Below, one piece after another: positions 54,260 through 64,000 of a stretch of 64,000 bases of DNA (position 1 is its first letter; each line of letters opens with the position of its first letter). The position numbers and the translations under genes are program-made. Location of the stretch: the NCBI GenBank assembly GCA_039105265.1, contig JAPFFF010000010.1:3224001-3288000 (forward strand), given 5' to 3'. Source of the DNA: Tritrichomonas musculus. Taxonomy: Eukaryota; Parabasalia; Tritrichomonadida; Tritrichomonadidae. The notes beneath the pieces are model-generated. The model had not been told where the DNA came from. It did no database searches and saw only the letters and a program-made list of their open reading frames with translations.

Positions 54260-54957
54260 TATTTAAAAGTATTTCAAAATCATTTTTTTGTGAATTTAAA
54301 TGGTCATATCTAAAAATTCATTAGATTAGCAAATACCCAAATCGCAGTCATAAGAAAACAAAAAATTGAATGGACCTGCAAAAATAATTCCGAGCTTTAT
54401 ATTGTCTTGTCTAAATTTCTGTTAAAAAACTTCTCTAATGAAATTCAAAATCAATAAAATAAATTATTTAAAATAATTTTATAATTGATAAATAATTAGA
54501 TATTCAAATTTATAGGTAGAAATTATTACTCTTCACTCATTCAATTTTTTTGCTTCTTATTACTACACTTTGAAGTTCGATGCCTAAATTTTAAAAAATT
54601 AATAATTAAATAAGTATTCTCTCAAAATATAGAAAAATTATTATCATATTCACTTCATATTTTTAGTATAAATTCATAATAAATTAATTATATAAAAAAA
54701 TTTATTGAATGAGCTCATTGAATATATTGTGAGAATGAATTATTTATCCTTTATAGTAAATTGATTATAGATATTGAATATATTCTGAGGTTTTTAATTA
54801 TTTAATGAAAAAAAATTGATAGAAGTGATTGAATATTTTATGAATGCTGATTCTTTTTTATTATCAATTTTGTAATAATATTATAGTGAATTATTGACCT
54901 TATAGATTAAAACAGATTTTTTTTGACCTTATACTAAGGCCAAATAAGATTGAATTC

Positions 54958-54991
54958 CTTATTACTGTAACCGCCAAACCGCAGTAATAAG
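54958..54991. repeat. Hairpin with CTTATTACTG stem
   Basis: Perfect 10-bp inverted repeat: CTTATTACTG (54958-54967) and CAGTAATAAG (54982-54991), with a 14-base loop rich in C. A sister hairpin with nearly the same stem lies at 55301. Confidence 0.6.
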
Positions 54992-55300
54992 AACTTTTTC
55001 ACCTTTCTAAAGGCTAATAATTTTGACCTTTAAATATCTTAACAAATTAATTTTTTTTTAACAAAATTGAATCATTCAAAAATCCACTTTTTTAAAATGA
55101 AAAGATAAATTGAATGAATAAAGATAGAACTTTTTGTATTACAAAATAATAATCTTTTTTTATAATTTTTGAAATAAATTTAGATATTATATATCAATAT
55201 TTTTTAATATTTAATTTATATGCATTATATAATATATTCTATTATAATATTCTTTAAATTTTTCATTTTTTTAAAATTATTTTAAAATTTTCAAAATTTC

Positions 55301-55333
55301 TTTATTACTGTGATTTTTTGCAACAGTAATAAA
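55301..55333. repeat. Hairpin with TTTATTACTG stem
   Basis: TTTATTACTGT (55301-55311) pairs perfectly with ACAGTAATAAA (55323-55333) across an 11-base loop. It has the same stem core as the hairpin at 54958. Confidence 0.6.
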
Positions 55334-56084
55334 TGCGAGCTGTAATTCAAATTTATTAAAAGATATAACTTAATTAATTAAATTCATTTTATGCCATGAT
55401 ATCAATAAGAATTTTCATAATAAACGAATAAATTTAAATGTTCGACCAAATTTCAAGTTAAATTTTTTTTTCACTCAAAATAAAATAAATAATGCATCAT
55501 TTAATGAATTGGTTAGCTGAAATAGAAATGGTCTTTTTCTTTGAATTTAGTAACATAAAATTCTATTATGAGAAGAACGATGAGTTTTAGTATCTTAAAT
55601 GATTATGTATGATAAATTTAAGCTTTTTGTTATGATTAACTGCTATAATTAAGGTTTATATGAGGAATTAAGAAATATGGAAAGCTTTTCTTGGAATTGG
55701 GAAATGAAATATCAAAAAGTTAAAATTTAGCCTTCTTAATTTATTTTTATTTTTATTCATTATTGATATCAGAGATAAAATTTTTGATTTGATATTGATA
55801 TCAGAAAAATGGATCAATTATCGATATCGAAAATCGATATTTAACAACCCTAACCATCAAAAATCATAAAAAAATCAATTTAACAAAAGCATGATTTATG
55901 AATCAATTTATAAATAGTAAAAAAAAAATTATAACAATAAATGGTTAATCATCTTTACTTATAAATTTAATAAACAAGTTATCGTGCAGGGCAGAAAATG
56001 AAAAGAAATGCTATTAAAATGGAAAATATAACAGTTTTAACATATTCATTTATATTTTATTCATATATAAAATTTTAGGTTAAG

Positions 56085-56866
56085 GTTACAACTAGGGTTT
56101 TTAAACTCAGAAAACATAATGTGTAAACTATTCAATATTTTAATCTTTGTTTTTTATTTATCTCAACATTTAAATCATCTATATGATTTTAATTTAATAA
56201 ATATATTATTTACCAAAGTTGTAAACTAATTATCAATATTTAATTATGAATATTTTTCAATTATTCCAAATTATTGATTAGTTATCTATATTCAAAAACT
56301 TTCAAATCAAATGTTATGTATTGTAAAAACCATTAGGCATGATAATAAATATAATCATATTTGTATTTTCTAATAGAAATCAATAATTTTCTAATGTCAA
56401 AAAATTATCTAAAATTTCAGTTATTAGTGCTAATTTATGTATACTTAAATTTAACAAATATCAGGAAGATCCTTTTTCTTTTACTATTTTAATGAACTGG
56501 ATTATCTGGTAAAAGATATCAAATAAGACAAGTAGAAAACTAAAAAATTCATGCTAAACACCCAAAAACATTTAAAAATTCGCAATTTCAATATTATTAT
56601 CATATTTCAAACCAAAAACAAAAGTTTAAAAAAATATATTATATGTAAAAAATAATCTAACTAGTATTTCTAGGACTCAAAATAAATCAGTAAACTAATC
56701 ATGTTTGATGATATATAATATAATGGCGCATATCGATTTTAATGATTTTATTTATTGATCGTGATCTCGAAATCGGTACTTTTATCAGAAAAAATTGAAT
56801 TTGATTTTCAAGGGGGCATTCAAAATTGAGGATAACCGCAATTTTATATAAAACCCTAGTTACAAC
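56085..56866. mobile_element. Candidate MITE-like element with inverted ends
   Basis: GTTACAACTAGGGTTTT at 56085-56101 and AAAACCCTAGTTACAAC at 56850-56866 are inverted relative to each other (15 of 17 positions match). They would bound an element of about 780 bases with no coding capacity. No clear target duplication was found, so this is a weak call. Confidence 0.25.
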
Positions 56867-57540
56867 AATAATATGACCAAAAATAAATTGAATTTTTATT
56901 ATATTTTGAATTAACCTATTCTCAATTTATTTAAAACATTTATAAATGAATTTATATTTTATTCCCATCCAATAATAATACATTAAGGTTCTCCTTCCCA
57001 AAAAAAATGTAAATTATTCAATATTGAATTAACTCATAGAATAAATAATTCAATAGAGCATTTTTCGGAAAAAGTTTTGGTGAAAAATAAAAAAATTTGG
57101 CCTCAACGATTAAATCTTATTTTTTTCAAAATTAAATTAATTTTTTAATTCTATGATTTCTATCTATAAAAAAACAAAATCGATAAGATTTCATAAAAAC
57201 ATCATTATCAAATCATTTGAAATATATATCTATATAAATTTAATATTTTAATTTATTTTTAAAAACGATATTTATGCATATTTTATTTGTGAAATCTCAT
57301 TGAATTTATTCTTTTAAATTTGAAAGGAGAACCTTAATAATTTGTAATTTTATTTTAATCATAAATATATATTTATTTTTAAAATATTAAAAAAAAAAAA
57401 AAAAAAAAAAACTGAAATGTGTTTTCAGCTCTCGAACCTCTGGGCATTTTTTAGTAATTGAGAATTAGAGCTATCAAAATTTTTGAATTAGTCATTTTAA
57501 AAAGTTTTTCACATTATCGAATTTTGAAGGCCATAATTTT

Positions 57541-57547
57541 TCATTCA
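57541..57547 (+). promoter_or_regulatory. Candidate initiator of the AAA+ giant gene
   Basis: TCATTCA matches the trichomonad Inr pattern and lies 20 bases before the ATG at 57561. Confidence 0.35.
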
Positions 57548-57560
57548 ATTATAAATTTTA

Positions 57561-60500
57561 ATGAATGATTCTGTTTTCTCTTTAAATATTGAAGATATTA
57601 AATGTGGAGAAGAAAATATAGGCCAAGGAAAAAATTATATAACATTCCCGTGTTCAATAATCGCCGATTCATCCAAATGCGTTGCCAAATTACTAAAAGA
57701 AAATGAAGATGAAAAAATATTTTTATTATATATGGAAATGTTACAAAAACTTGCACATCCTGGAATCATTCCATTTGTTGGATTCTGTAGTTCAAGTAAT
57801 AATAATCATCAAAAAAATATATTTTTATTAAAATATGCTGAAAACAAATCTTTACAAGATGTTTTTATTGCTCGTAGTCAAGGAAAGACACCAAAATGGT
57901 GGGATTTAGAACAACAATACCTTTTCATTTATGGAATTGCTGTTACAATGAATTACTTACACTCATTGATGAAGACACACCAAAATCTTACACCATCAAA
58001 TATTTTGATAGATGAAAATTTCGAACCTCAAATTACTGATTTTTATCAATCAAAATTTTTCCCAAAATTCGAGCTAAACAATGAAAATCTAAAAAAATAC
58101 AATTTAATTTATTATACAGATCCCTATATATTAAATTCAAATGGGAAATTTCACCAAAAATCAGATGTATTTTCGTTTGCAATTATTGCTATTCAAATAT
58201 TATCGGGGAATGTCGAAATTTATGAAGATTACGGTGATGATATAGATTCGTTCATCGAAGATTTAAAGAAAGGATCGATCATGCCAATGATTCCAGAAAA
58301 TATTCCTTTCGAATTATCAGAGCTTTTAATTTCATGCTTGTCTTTTGAGACCAGAAATCGACCACTTTTCCCCAAAATATGCGAAAAACTCGAGAAAATA
58401 TATGATTCGATTGAAGAATTATCATCACAAAGATTCAAAGAATACAAAGAAAAAATCAACCAAAAAAACAACGATGAAGAACTTAATCCAAAAATTAAAA
58501 AGATGAAAGAAGAAGCAATGAAAGGTGATGTTGAAATGATGTATCTTTATGCTAAAGCAAGATTTGAAGGCCAAAATTGTAAAAAAAATGTAACAGAAGC
58601 CATTCATTTCTATCGAATGGCTTCAATGAAAGGTCATGAAGCAGCCCAGGAACAACTTACCTTTTTAAGACATGATGCTGGTCCAATGATGCCAAATTTC
58701 AATGTTTCAACAGTCAATGTCTACAAACCAAGTGAAACAGAAGCAGCAATTGAAGAGGAAAATGATGAAGATTTAAAGCAAGTAAGTGAAACAGATGAAG
58801 AAAGTGAGAATCAATATAAAGATAATAAATTTATATCACTTGTAAATGATCCTTCTTTTGATGAGCCAAAATGGGGAATTGATAATCTTCTTAAAAACGT
58901 TGATGAACAAATAAAAATCGATAAGAAATTTAATTTTAATGAAGAAGAAATCAAAAAACAAAATTTTATTTTTACTGATGGTGCTAAAGAACGTTTACAA
59001 AAACTTTATAATTACATTAAAGTTGGCGTTCCAGTTTTGTTAGAAGGACCAACAGGAACTTCAAAAACTTTGAGTTCAGAAATTGTTTGTAAATTATTAA
59101 ATAGAGAATTAATTCGTTTTAATTTAAGTTCAGAAACTAAAACACAAGATTTAATTGGTCGATATGTTGGAGATGAAAATTCTTGGGCTGGAATTACACA
59201 GAAAGATGGACCTTTCTTCAGAGCTTTTAAAGAAGGAAAGGTTCTTCTTCTTGATGAAATCAATCTAGCATCAGCATCTGTTCTTCAATGTATAGAAGAA
59301 GCATTAGATAGCGGCGTTTTAAGTGTTGAAATTCCAGGAAGACCACTTCAATGCATTAGAATGCATAACAGTTTTAGAGTAATTGCAACTCAGAATCCTA
59401 ACAAAGGTTCATATGCAAATAAAAGACAGAATCTTGGCCTTAAATTTTATTCAAGGTTTCAAGTTATTAATTTTCCTGCTTTTACGCATTATGAATTGCT
59501 AAAAATAGCAGAAGGTCTTGCTAGTCGATTTAATTATGATGATTATACTGTAATTAATCAACTTGTTTCATTTCATAAAGAATGGAGTGAAAACCCAGCA
59601 ATTGCGGATGATCCTCAATGTTTCACTATTAGAGAAATTGCAGCTACTGTAAAAGCATTAAGTCAAAAAGAAGATATCAATGATACAATAATGACCATAT
59701 ATGGTGCTCGTTATCAAAAACATCTAAAGAAACAAATGATTGGTGTATTAAACAAATACACGAGATTAAAAATGGGAACAAAAAAGTTTGTTTTACCAAG
59801 TTTTCCAGGTTGTTATCAAAATGAATCATTAAGATTAGCTGTTAAATCGACACTTTTTTCACTTCATAATGGTCGAAATGTTATATTAACAGGGAAAGAA
59901 GGATGTGGAAAAACACAAATCGCTATGTGGATAGCTGATTATTATAATAAAGAAAATGATCCTAGTAATCCAAAACCTAATTCATTCTTTTGTGTTTGTA
60001 CAGAAGAAATTAAAGTTTCTGATCTAGTTGGTCATCAATCCCCATCAGGAAAATCTGATGGAACGAGTGAATTAATTAAGTGGCAAGATGGTTTTTTAAC
60101 AAAAGCTATTCAAAAAGGAAAATGCTCAGTACTTGAAAGCATTGATGAAGCACCATCTACAGTTACAGAAAGATTAAATGGCCTTCTTGATCAAAAATAT
60201 GACGGCCAAGAAAAATATTTTGATGTTCCAGAAAATTCTGCAAATCCAAAAGTTTTAATTAAAGAAACTTTTCGAATTTTGGCTACATCAAATATTGATA
60301 AAATATCTCAAATGTCGCCAGCATTTTTAAATAGATTTGATATAATTGTTCTTGAGAATCAAATCGATGATTTTATTTCAGAAAATCAATTCCAAGAATT
60401 GATAACAATTTTGATGGATCGTTATTGTTCAGAAATTAATGTACAATCGAAAGTCCAAAGCGAAGAAGCAAACAATCAATCAGGAGATGAAGATGATTCA

Positions 60501-63500
60501 GATTCTGATTCAGATTTTAATATCAATGTTAGCGATGACGGTGAAGAAGTTACCAAAAACAAAGATGCTATTAAATTTGCACATCAAGTGATTCGTTTGT
60601 ATAATTATTCTCCTAAAATAATTCCAGTCATTTATCAAAAATTAAAAAATGAACGAAATATTTCAAATATTTCAAAAACATGTAGCGCAATAGTTAAATT
60701 ATCATCTGTTCTTTTAAATGATACAAATAAAAGAATTACAGAAAAAGATATCGTTGATTTTGCTTTCCTATTACTTCAAAATAATCAACAATTTAACGTA
60801 CCAAAAGAAATTGAAAAGACATTAAAAGATATGTTTCAAGGAAACCAAAATGATGCTGATGAACCATTCTTTTATGAAAAGTCTCCAAGTTTATGTAACT
60901 TCCTTGCAAAACTAATGGCTTATTCTATTATTTCAAAGCCCGTGTGTGTAACTGGACCAACAGGAGCTGGAAAAACATCCGCAGCTCGAGCATTTTCTAG
61001 AATGAGACCTCGATCATCGAAAAATAAAACAGGATTTCAAATGCATTCATTTCATTCAGGCACAAAAGTTGCACATTTCTTCGGTTCAACGACTCTTCTA
61101 GATGGACAAATTGTTTTTCATGATGGAACATTAACAACAGCACTTAAATCAGGACTTGTTTTTATTGCAGATGAGTTTAACCTTTCAACTCAATCAGTAA
61201 TGAAATCTTTATCATTAGCACTTGATACAACTATTGGTAAAAATGTTTTTATCCCTGGAACTGGAGAAATCATTAACATTTCTCCTGAATTTCATTTTAT
61301 TGCTTGTCAGAATGAAATAGGAACACTTGGAAGAAATGTCATTCCTGATTCTATTGCATCCCGTTTTGTTTACATCGATTATCCAACTCCAGAGAAAGAA
61401 GACATTGAAAACATATGCATCAGCATAGCTAAAGAGAATTTTCAAGATAAAGATTTCAAAGACGATGATGAAGAGCTTGCAAGAAATATTGCTGATTATA
61501 TGATAAGATTGAAAGAGTGTAAATTACCATATATTCCACAATGGTCATTAAGAGATATAACAAAATTGTTTAGAAGAATTTATCCCCAAAGTATTTCCAA
61601 AAAGAAATTCATCAATATCACTCCAATTCATCATGTTTTATTCTATACATTATCAGCTATATCAAAAAGTGATGTTGATAGTGTAATTGAAGAAGTTAAA
61701 AAAATATTACAATTATCATTTAATCTCAGTGATAGTGAAGTAATGAAATACATAAATTGTTATAATGCAACCCCTGAAATTAAAAATATAGAAGGTTTAG
61801 GTCATTACATGATGAAAGGTGATTCAGGAATTTCAATCAATTCTGCTAATAAAATCATACTTGATAAACCATTACCTTCATTATGGAACGCAAGATTTCA
61901 AGTTTATCTTGCTGATGATAAAGAACCTATTTTATTAATGGGAAATTCAGGATTTAAAACGTTTTTAGCTAAACAATTTTTATTTAAATCTCAGCCAATT
62001 ACATTAAATCAAGAAACAAATGTTGCACAACTTCTTGGTACATCATGCTTTATGACTAATTCAGAAGCTAAACTTTTTTATATCAAATATTTATGTCAAA
62101 TTGTTCAAGCAGAAGAGGAAGAAATTAATCTTAGGAATTGTTGGGAAAAAGGAAAACTAGAACAAGAGATGGTTGATAGACTTGTTAATGAAGGAAAAAG
62201 ATCAAGCATACCTGTATCATTTCATTATGCATTAAATAATTTATCTGAAAAACTAATGAGTGATGATAATACAAATAAAAATGGAGTTCTTTCAAATACA
62301 ACACTAGAATTTCGTCCAGGACTTTTCTTGAATGCAATTCTTCAAGGAAAATCATTGATCTTGAAAAACTTATCAAATCTTCCAACAATTGTTTTAGAAA
62401 GATTTAATGAGTTATTCTCTGGAAAACAAAGCATTACTTTATCAGAAGACATTCATAATACATTTACATCAGAAGATGACAAAGAATTGACAAAATTCAA
62501 CGATTCTTTTCGAGTTTTCGCAACATGTCCTGCTAATTCACCTTCGAAATTATCTGAAGCTGTTTTGTCTCGTTTTACAGTAATATCAGTTCCTGAATAT
62601 TTAGAAAATGAACAAGAAATAGTTCTCATCAGCTATGTTATGATTAATGAATTACAATTTGATTTAAAAATTGGATTACAAGAAAATGACATAAGTAGAT
62701 TAAATCAATTTGCAACTGATTGCTCTAATAAATTGAAAATCCCAATATCTTTCCCTCAAATGATTAAAGTTGTTGATATTACATCAAAATTAAATCAAGA
62801 AACTTCAATGTTTGATCTCAAAATGAAATCGGGAACTCATCATGATTATGCAGGCATTCAAAGATTAAACATTGGAATAACATTATATCGAGTATTAGGA
62901 GGACTTCTTGATTCTAAAAAGAAGAAAGAAATTCTATTCAAAAAAATTAGAGATTACTTTGAATTACCAGAAGATTTCATCAATCAAAAAGAAGAAGAAT
63001 GCCAATTAATTAGAACAATGAAGAATGGCGCTTCTGGAGTTTTATCAAAGATCAGTAATCTATTTCTTCAATGCTCATCTACTGATGAATGCAAAACAAA
63101 AGTTGCCTTTACAAAGTCATTTAATGATTTACTTGATCTTTTACATATGGGATTAACAATTCATAATCCAATCATTCTTGAAGGACCACCCGGGCAAGGA
63201 AAACATACAGCTATTCATTATATAGCTGAAATGCTAAATATTAATGTTGTCCATATCATGATTTCACAATCAACAAAATTTGAAGACTTATTTGGAAAAG
63301 TAAAAATTACTCGAGAAAAAAATGAGATTCATGTTAAAATGGTTGAAACACAATTTGTTAAAACAATAAAGTCAGCAAATTCATTTGAAAAACAATTAAT
63401 TGTTCTTGATAATATAAATTATGCTTCTCCTGCATTGTTAAGTGCTCTTGTTCCAGTTTTTGATGCAAATCAACCTATCTTTTTACCAAATGGAAGTACA

Positions 63501-64000
63501 ATTGATAAAGGTAAATTTGATATCATTGCTATCTTTAATACACAACAAACATCATCAAGCAAAGATAAACTTCCATCAACTATCATCAATTCTTCTATTT
63601 ATCACATTGTTTCAAAACCAAAACAAAAAGAAATACTTAGTATTATTTTATCTAAGTTTTCTTTAGCAGGACTTTCAAATGATGATGCAATAAAATTCAA
63701 TAATCATTATAATGATACTAGAAGTATTATTTCTAATGAAGGCTCATCAGGAATGTTTACAATGAATGACATTGATAAATATATATTATTTAGAAATTTA
63801 ACTAAAAATTTCTTTCATGAAACAACAATATCACAAATGATATTTGCATACAGATTCTCTTCTGATGAAATGATTCAAAAAGTTCTCACAACTTTAAAAT
63901 TAGAAAATATGATTTTTAGTCCATCTTTTGAATATGATAATTCATCAAATAGTTTGGTAATTAAGGTATCGAAAGATGAAAACAATGGATTGGTTCTTCC
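57561..64000 (+). CDS. Pseudokinase-Sel1-multi-AAA+ (midasin/dynein-type) giant protein, partial
   Basis: Uninterrupted from the ATG at 57561 to the window end (2146 codons, no stop). Residues about 10-290 form a kinase fold with the beta-3 Lys (K43), but HRD is HQN (140-142) and DFG is DFY (160-162): a probable pseudokinase. A Sel1-like helical repeat follows (about 312-372), then an acidic linker. AAA+ modules: AAA1 Walker A GPTGTSKT (496-503), Walker B LLLDE (to 566); AAA2 GKEGCGKT (778-785), DE 862-863; AAA3 GPTGAGKT (1132-1139), DE 1204-1205; AAA4 degenerate GNSGFKT (1461-1467); AAA5 GPPGQGKHT (1875-1883) with DN (1950-1951) in place of DE. Tandem modules of this AAA_5 type in one chain occur in midasin (Rea1) and dynein, which form six-module rings that remodel or move partners. 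A sixth module probably lies beyond the edge. The role is unknown; a pseudokinase fused to such a ring is not a layout I recognise. Confidence 0.88.
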   Translation, partial: MNDSVFSLNIEDIKCGEENIGQGKNYITFPCSIIADSSKCVAKLLKENEDEKIFLLYMEMLQKLAHPGIIPFVGFCSSSNNNHQKNIFLLKYAENKSLQDVFIARSQGKTPKWWDLEQQYLFIYGIAVTMNYLHSLMKTHQNLTPSNILIDENFEPQITDFYQSKFFPKFELNNENLKKYNLIYYTDPYILNSNGKFHQKSDVFSFAIIAIQILSGNVEIYEDYGDDIDSFIEDLKKGSIMPMIPENIPFELSELLISCLSFETRNRPLFPKICEKLEKIYDSIEELSSQRFKEYKEKINQKNNDEELNPKIKKMKEEAMKGDVEMMYLYAKARFEGQNCKKNVTEAIHFYRMASMKGHEAAQEQLTFLRHDAGPMMPNFNVSTVNVYKPSETEAAIEEENDEDLKQVSETDEESENQYKDNKFISLVNDPSFDEPKWGIDNLLKNVDEQIKIDKKFNFNEEEIKKQNFIFTDGAKERLQKLYNYIKVGVPVLLEGPTGTSKTLSSEIVCKLLNRELIRFNLSSETKTQDLIGRYVGDENSWAGITQKDGPFFRAFKEGKVLLLDEINLASASVLQCIEEALDSGVLSVEIPGRPLQCIRMHNSFRVIATQNPNKGSYANKRQNLGLKFYSRFQVINFPAFTHYELLKIAEGLASRFNYDDYTVINQLVSFHKEWSENPAIADDPQCFTIREIAATVKALSQKEDINDTIMTIYGARYQKHLKKQMIGVLNKYTRLKMGTKKFVLPSFPGCYQNESLRLAVKSTLFSLHNGRNVILTGKEGCGKTQIAMWIADYYNKENDPSNPKPNSFFCVCTEEIKVSDLVGHQSPSGKSDGTSELIKWQDGFLTKAIQKGKCSVLESIDEAPSTVTERLNGLLDQKYDGQEKYFDVPENSANPKVLIKETFRILATSNIDKISQMSPAFLNRFDIIVLENQIDDFISENQFQELITILMDRYCSEINVQSKVQSEEANNQSGDEDDSDSDSDFNINVSDDGEEVTKNKDAIKFAHQVIRLYNYSPKIIPVIYQKLKNERNISNISKTCSAIVKLSSVLLNDTNKRITEKDIVDFAFLLLQNNQQFNVPKEIEKTLKDMFQGNQNDADEPFFYEKSPSLCNFLAKLMAYSIISKPVCVTGPTGAGKTSAARAFSRMRPRSSKNKTGFQMHSFHSGTKVAHFFGSTTLLDGQIVFHDGTLTTALKSGLVFIADEFNLSTQSVMKSLSLALDTTIGKNVFIPGTGEIINISPEFHFIACQNEIGTLGRNVIPDSIASRFVYIDYPTPEKEDIENICISIAKENFQDKDFKDDDEELARNIADYMIRLKECKLPYIPQWSLRDITKLFRRIYPQSISKKKFINITPIHHVLFYTLSAISKSDVDSVIEEVKKILQLSFNLSDSEVMKYINCYNATPEIKNIEGLGHYMMKGDSGISINSANKIILDKPLPSLWNARFQVYLADDKEPILLMGNSGFKTFLAKQFLFKSQPITLNQETNVAQLLGTSCFMTNSEAKLFYIKYLCQIVQAEEEEINLRNCWEKGKLEQEMVDRLVNEGKRSSIPVSFHYALNNLSEKLMSDDNTNKNGVLSNTTLEFRPGLFLNAILQGKSLILKNLSNLPTIVLERFNELFSGKQSITLSEDIHNTFTSEDDKELTKFNDSFRVFATCPANSPSKLSEAVLSRFTVISVPEYLENEQEIVLISYVMINELQFDLKIGLQENDISRLNQFATDCSNKLKIPISFPQMIKVVDITSKLNQETSMFDLKMKSGTHHDYAGIQRLNIGITLYRVLGGLLDSKKKKEILFKKIRDYFELPEDFINQKEEECQLIRTMKNGASGVLSKISNLFLQCSSTDECKTKVAFTKSFNDLLDLLHMGLTIHNPIILEGPPGQGKHTAIHYIAEMLNINVVHIMISQSTKFEDLFGKVKITREKNEIHVKMVETQFVKTIKSANSFEKQLIVLDNINYASPALLSALVPVFDANQPIFLPNGSTIDKGKFDIIAIFNTQQTSSSKDKLPSTIINSSIYHIVSKPKQKEILSIILSKFSLAGLSNDDAIKFNNHYNDTRSIISNEGSSGMFTMNDIDKYILFRNLTKNFFHETTISQMIFAYRFSSDEMIQKVLTTLKLENMIFSPSFEYDNSSNSLVIKVSKDENNGLVL

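Larger units (their letters stand above)
54260..57560. other. Long AT-rich spacer with inverted repeats, no gene seen
   Basis: 3.3 kb without a credible gene. It holds a family of TTATTACTG/CAGTAATAA motifs (54338-55333), an inverted-repeat pair at 56085 and 56850, a direct repeat of TTGATATCAGA near 55763 and 55793, and a run of 23 A at 57389-57411. Confidence 0.6.

Noticed and set aside
57389-57411. A run of 23 A before the AAA+ giant gene as the tail of a retroposed element
   Set aside because: No recognisable element or frame precedes it, and similar A or T runs are scattered through the spacers.

Overview
The window is AT-rich eukaryotic DNA. It most resembles a parabasalid (trichomonad) nuclear genome, probably Tritrichomonas-like. 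The reasons are long uninterrupted reading frames with no recognisable introns, TCA(T/A)T-type initiator motifs about 9-30 bases before several ATGs, and the family mix: cytosolic Hsp70, a two-repeat Myb factor, CARMIL-like PH/LRR proteins, ankyrin and TKL-like kinase pieces, and secretable glycosidases. The species is an inference, not something seen directly.

Bases 1-18029 are a tandem array of five units. Each unit carries one intact cytosolic hsp70 gene, one tRNA-Phe(GAA) gene and one to four 5S rRNA genes, all on the + strand (5 hsp70, 5 tRNA-Phe, 11 5S in total). Units 1-3 are near identical. Unit 3 has lost one 5S gene, unit 5 has gained two, and unit 4 looks like a hybrid of two unit types. 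The array continues off the left edge. On the right a sixth unit is cut off in its hsp70 leader by a 5'-truncated LINE carrying an R2/CRE-type restriction-like endonuclease domain.

Bases 18.08-21.0 kb are a graveyard: the LINE tail, an unidentified fragment with a 42-base A run, and a decayed minus-strand element that may be virus-like. Bases 21-30.5 kb are mostly AT-rich spacer with three genes: a GOST/Wntless-like seven-TM protein (22.8 kb), tRNA-Lys(UUU) (24.6 kb, minus) and an R2R3 Myb protein (minus).

Bases 30.5-54.3 kb are gene-dense. They hold a GH3 beta-glucosidase, a 1533-residue unrecognised alpha-helical protein, decayed ankyrin and kinase fragments, a DUF218/YdcF-like protein, two PH-LRR (CARMIL-like) proteins around an armadillo/HEAT-like protein, an ankyrin/kinase gene with no usable start, and a GH95 alpha-L-fucosidase (minus) with an N-terminal membrane anchor. 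The second PH-LRR protein has clathrin-box-like motifs in its tail. GH3 and GH95 together suggest trimming of host or dietary glycans. The LRR proteins suggest cortical actin and membrane work.

Bases 54.3-57.5 kb are spacer rich in inverted repeats. From 57561 to the right edge one uninterrupted frame of at least 2146 codons encodes a kinase-like domain that appears catalytically dead, a Sel1-like stretch and at least five midasin/dynein-type AAA+ modules. This architecture is the most unusual single gene in the window.
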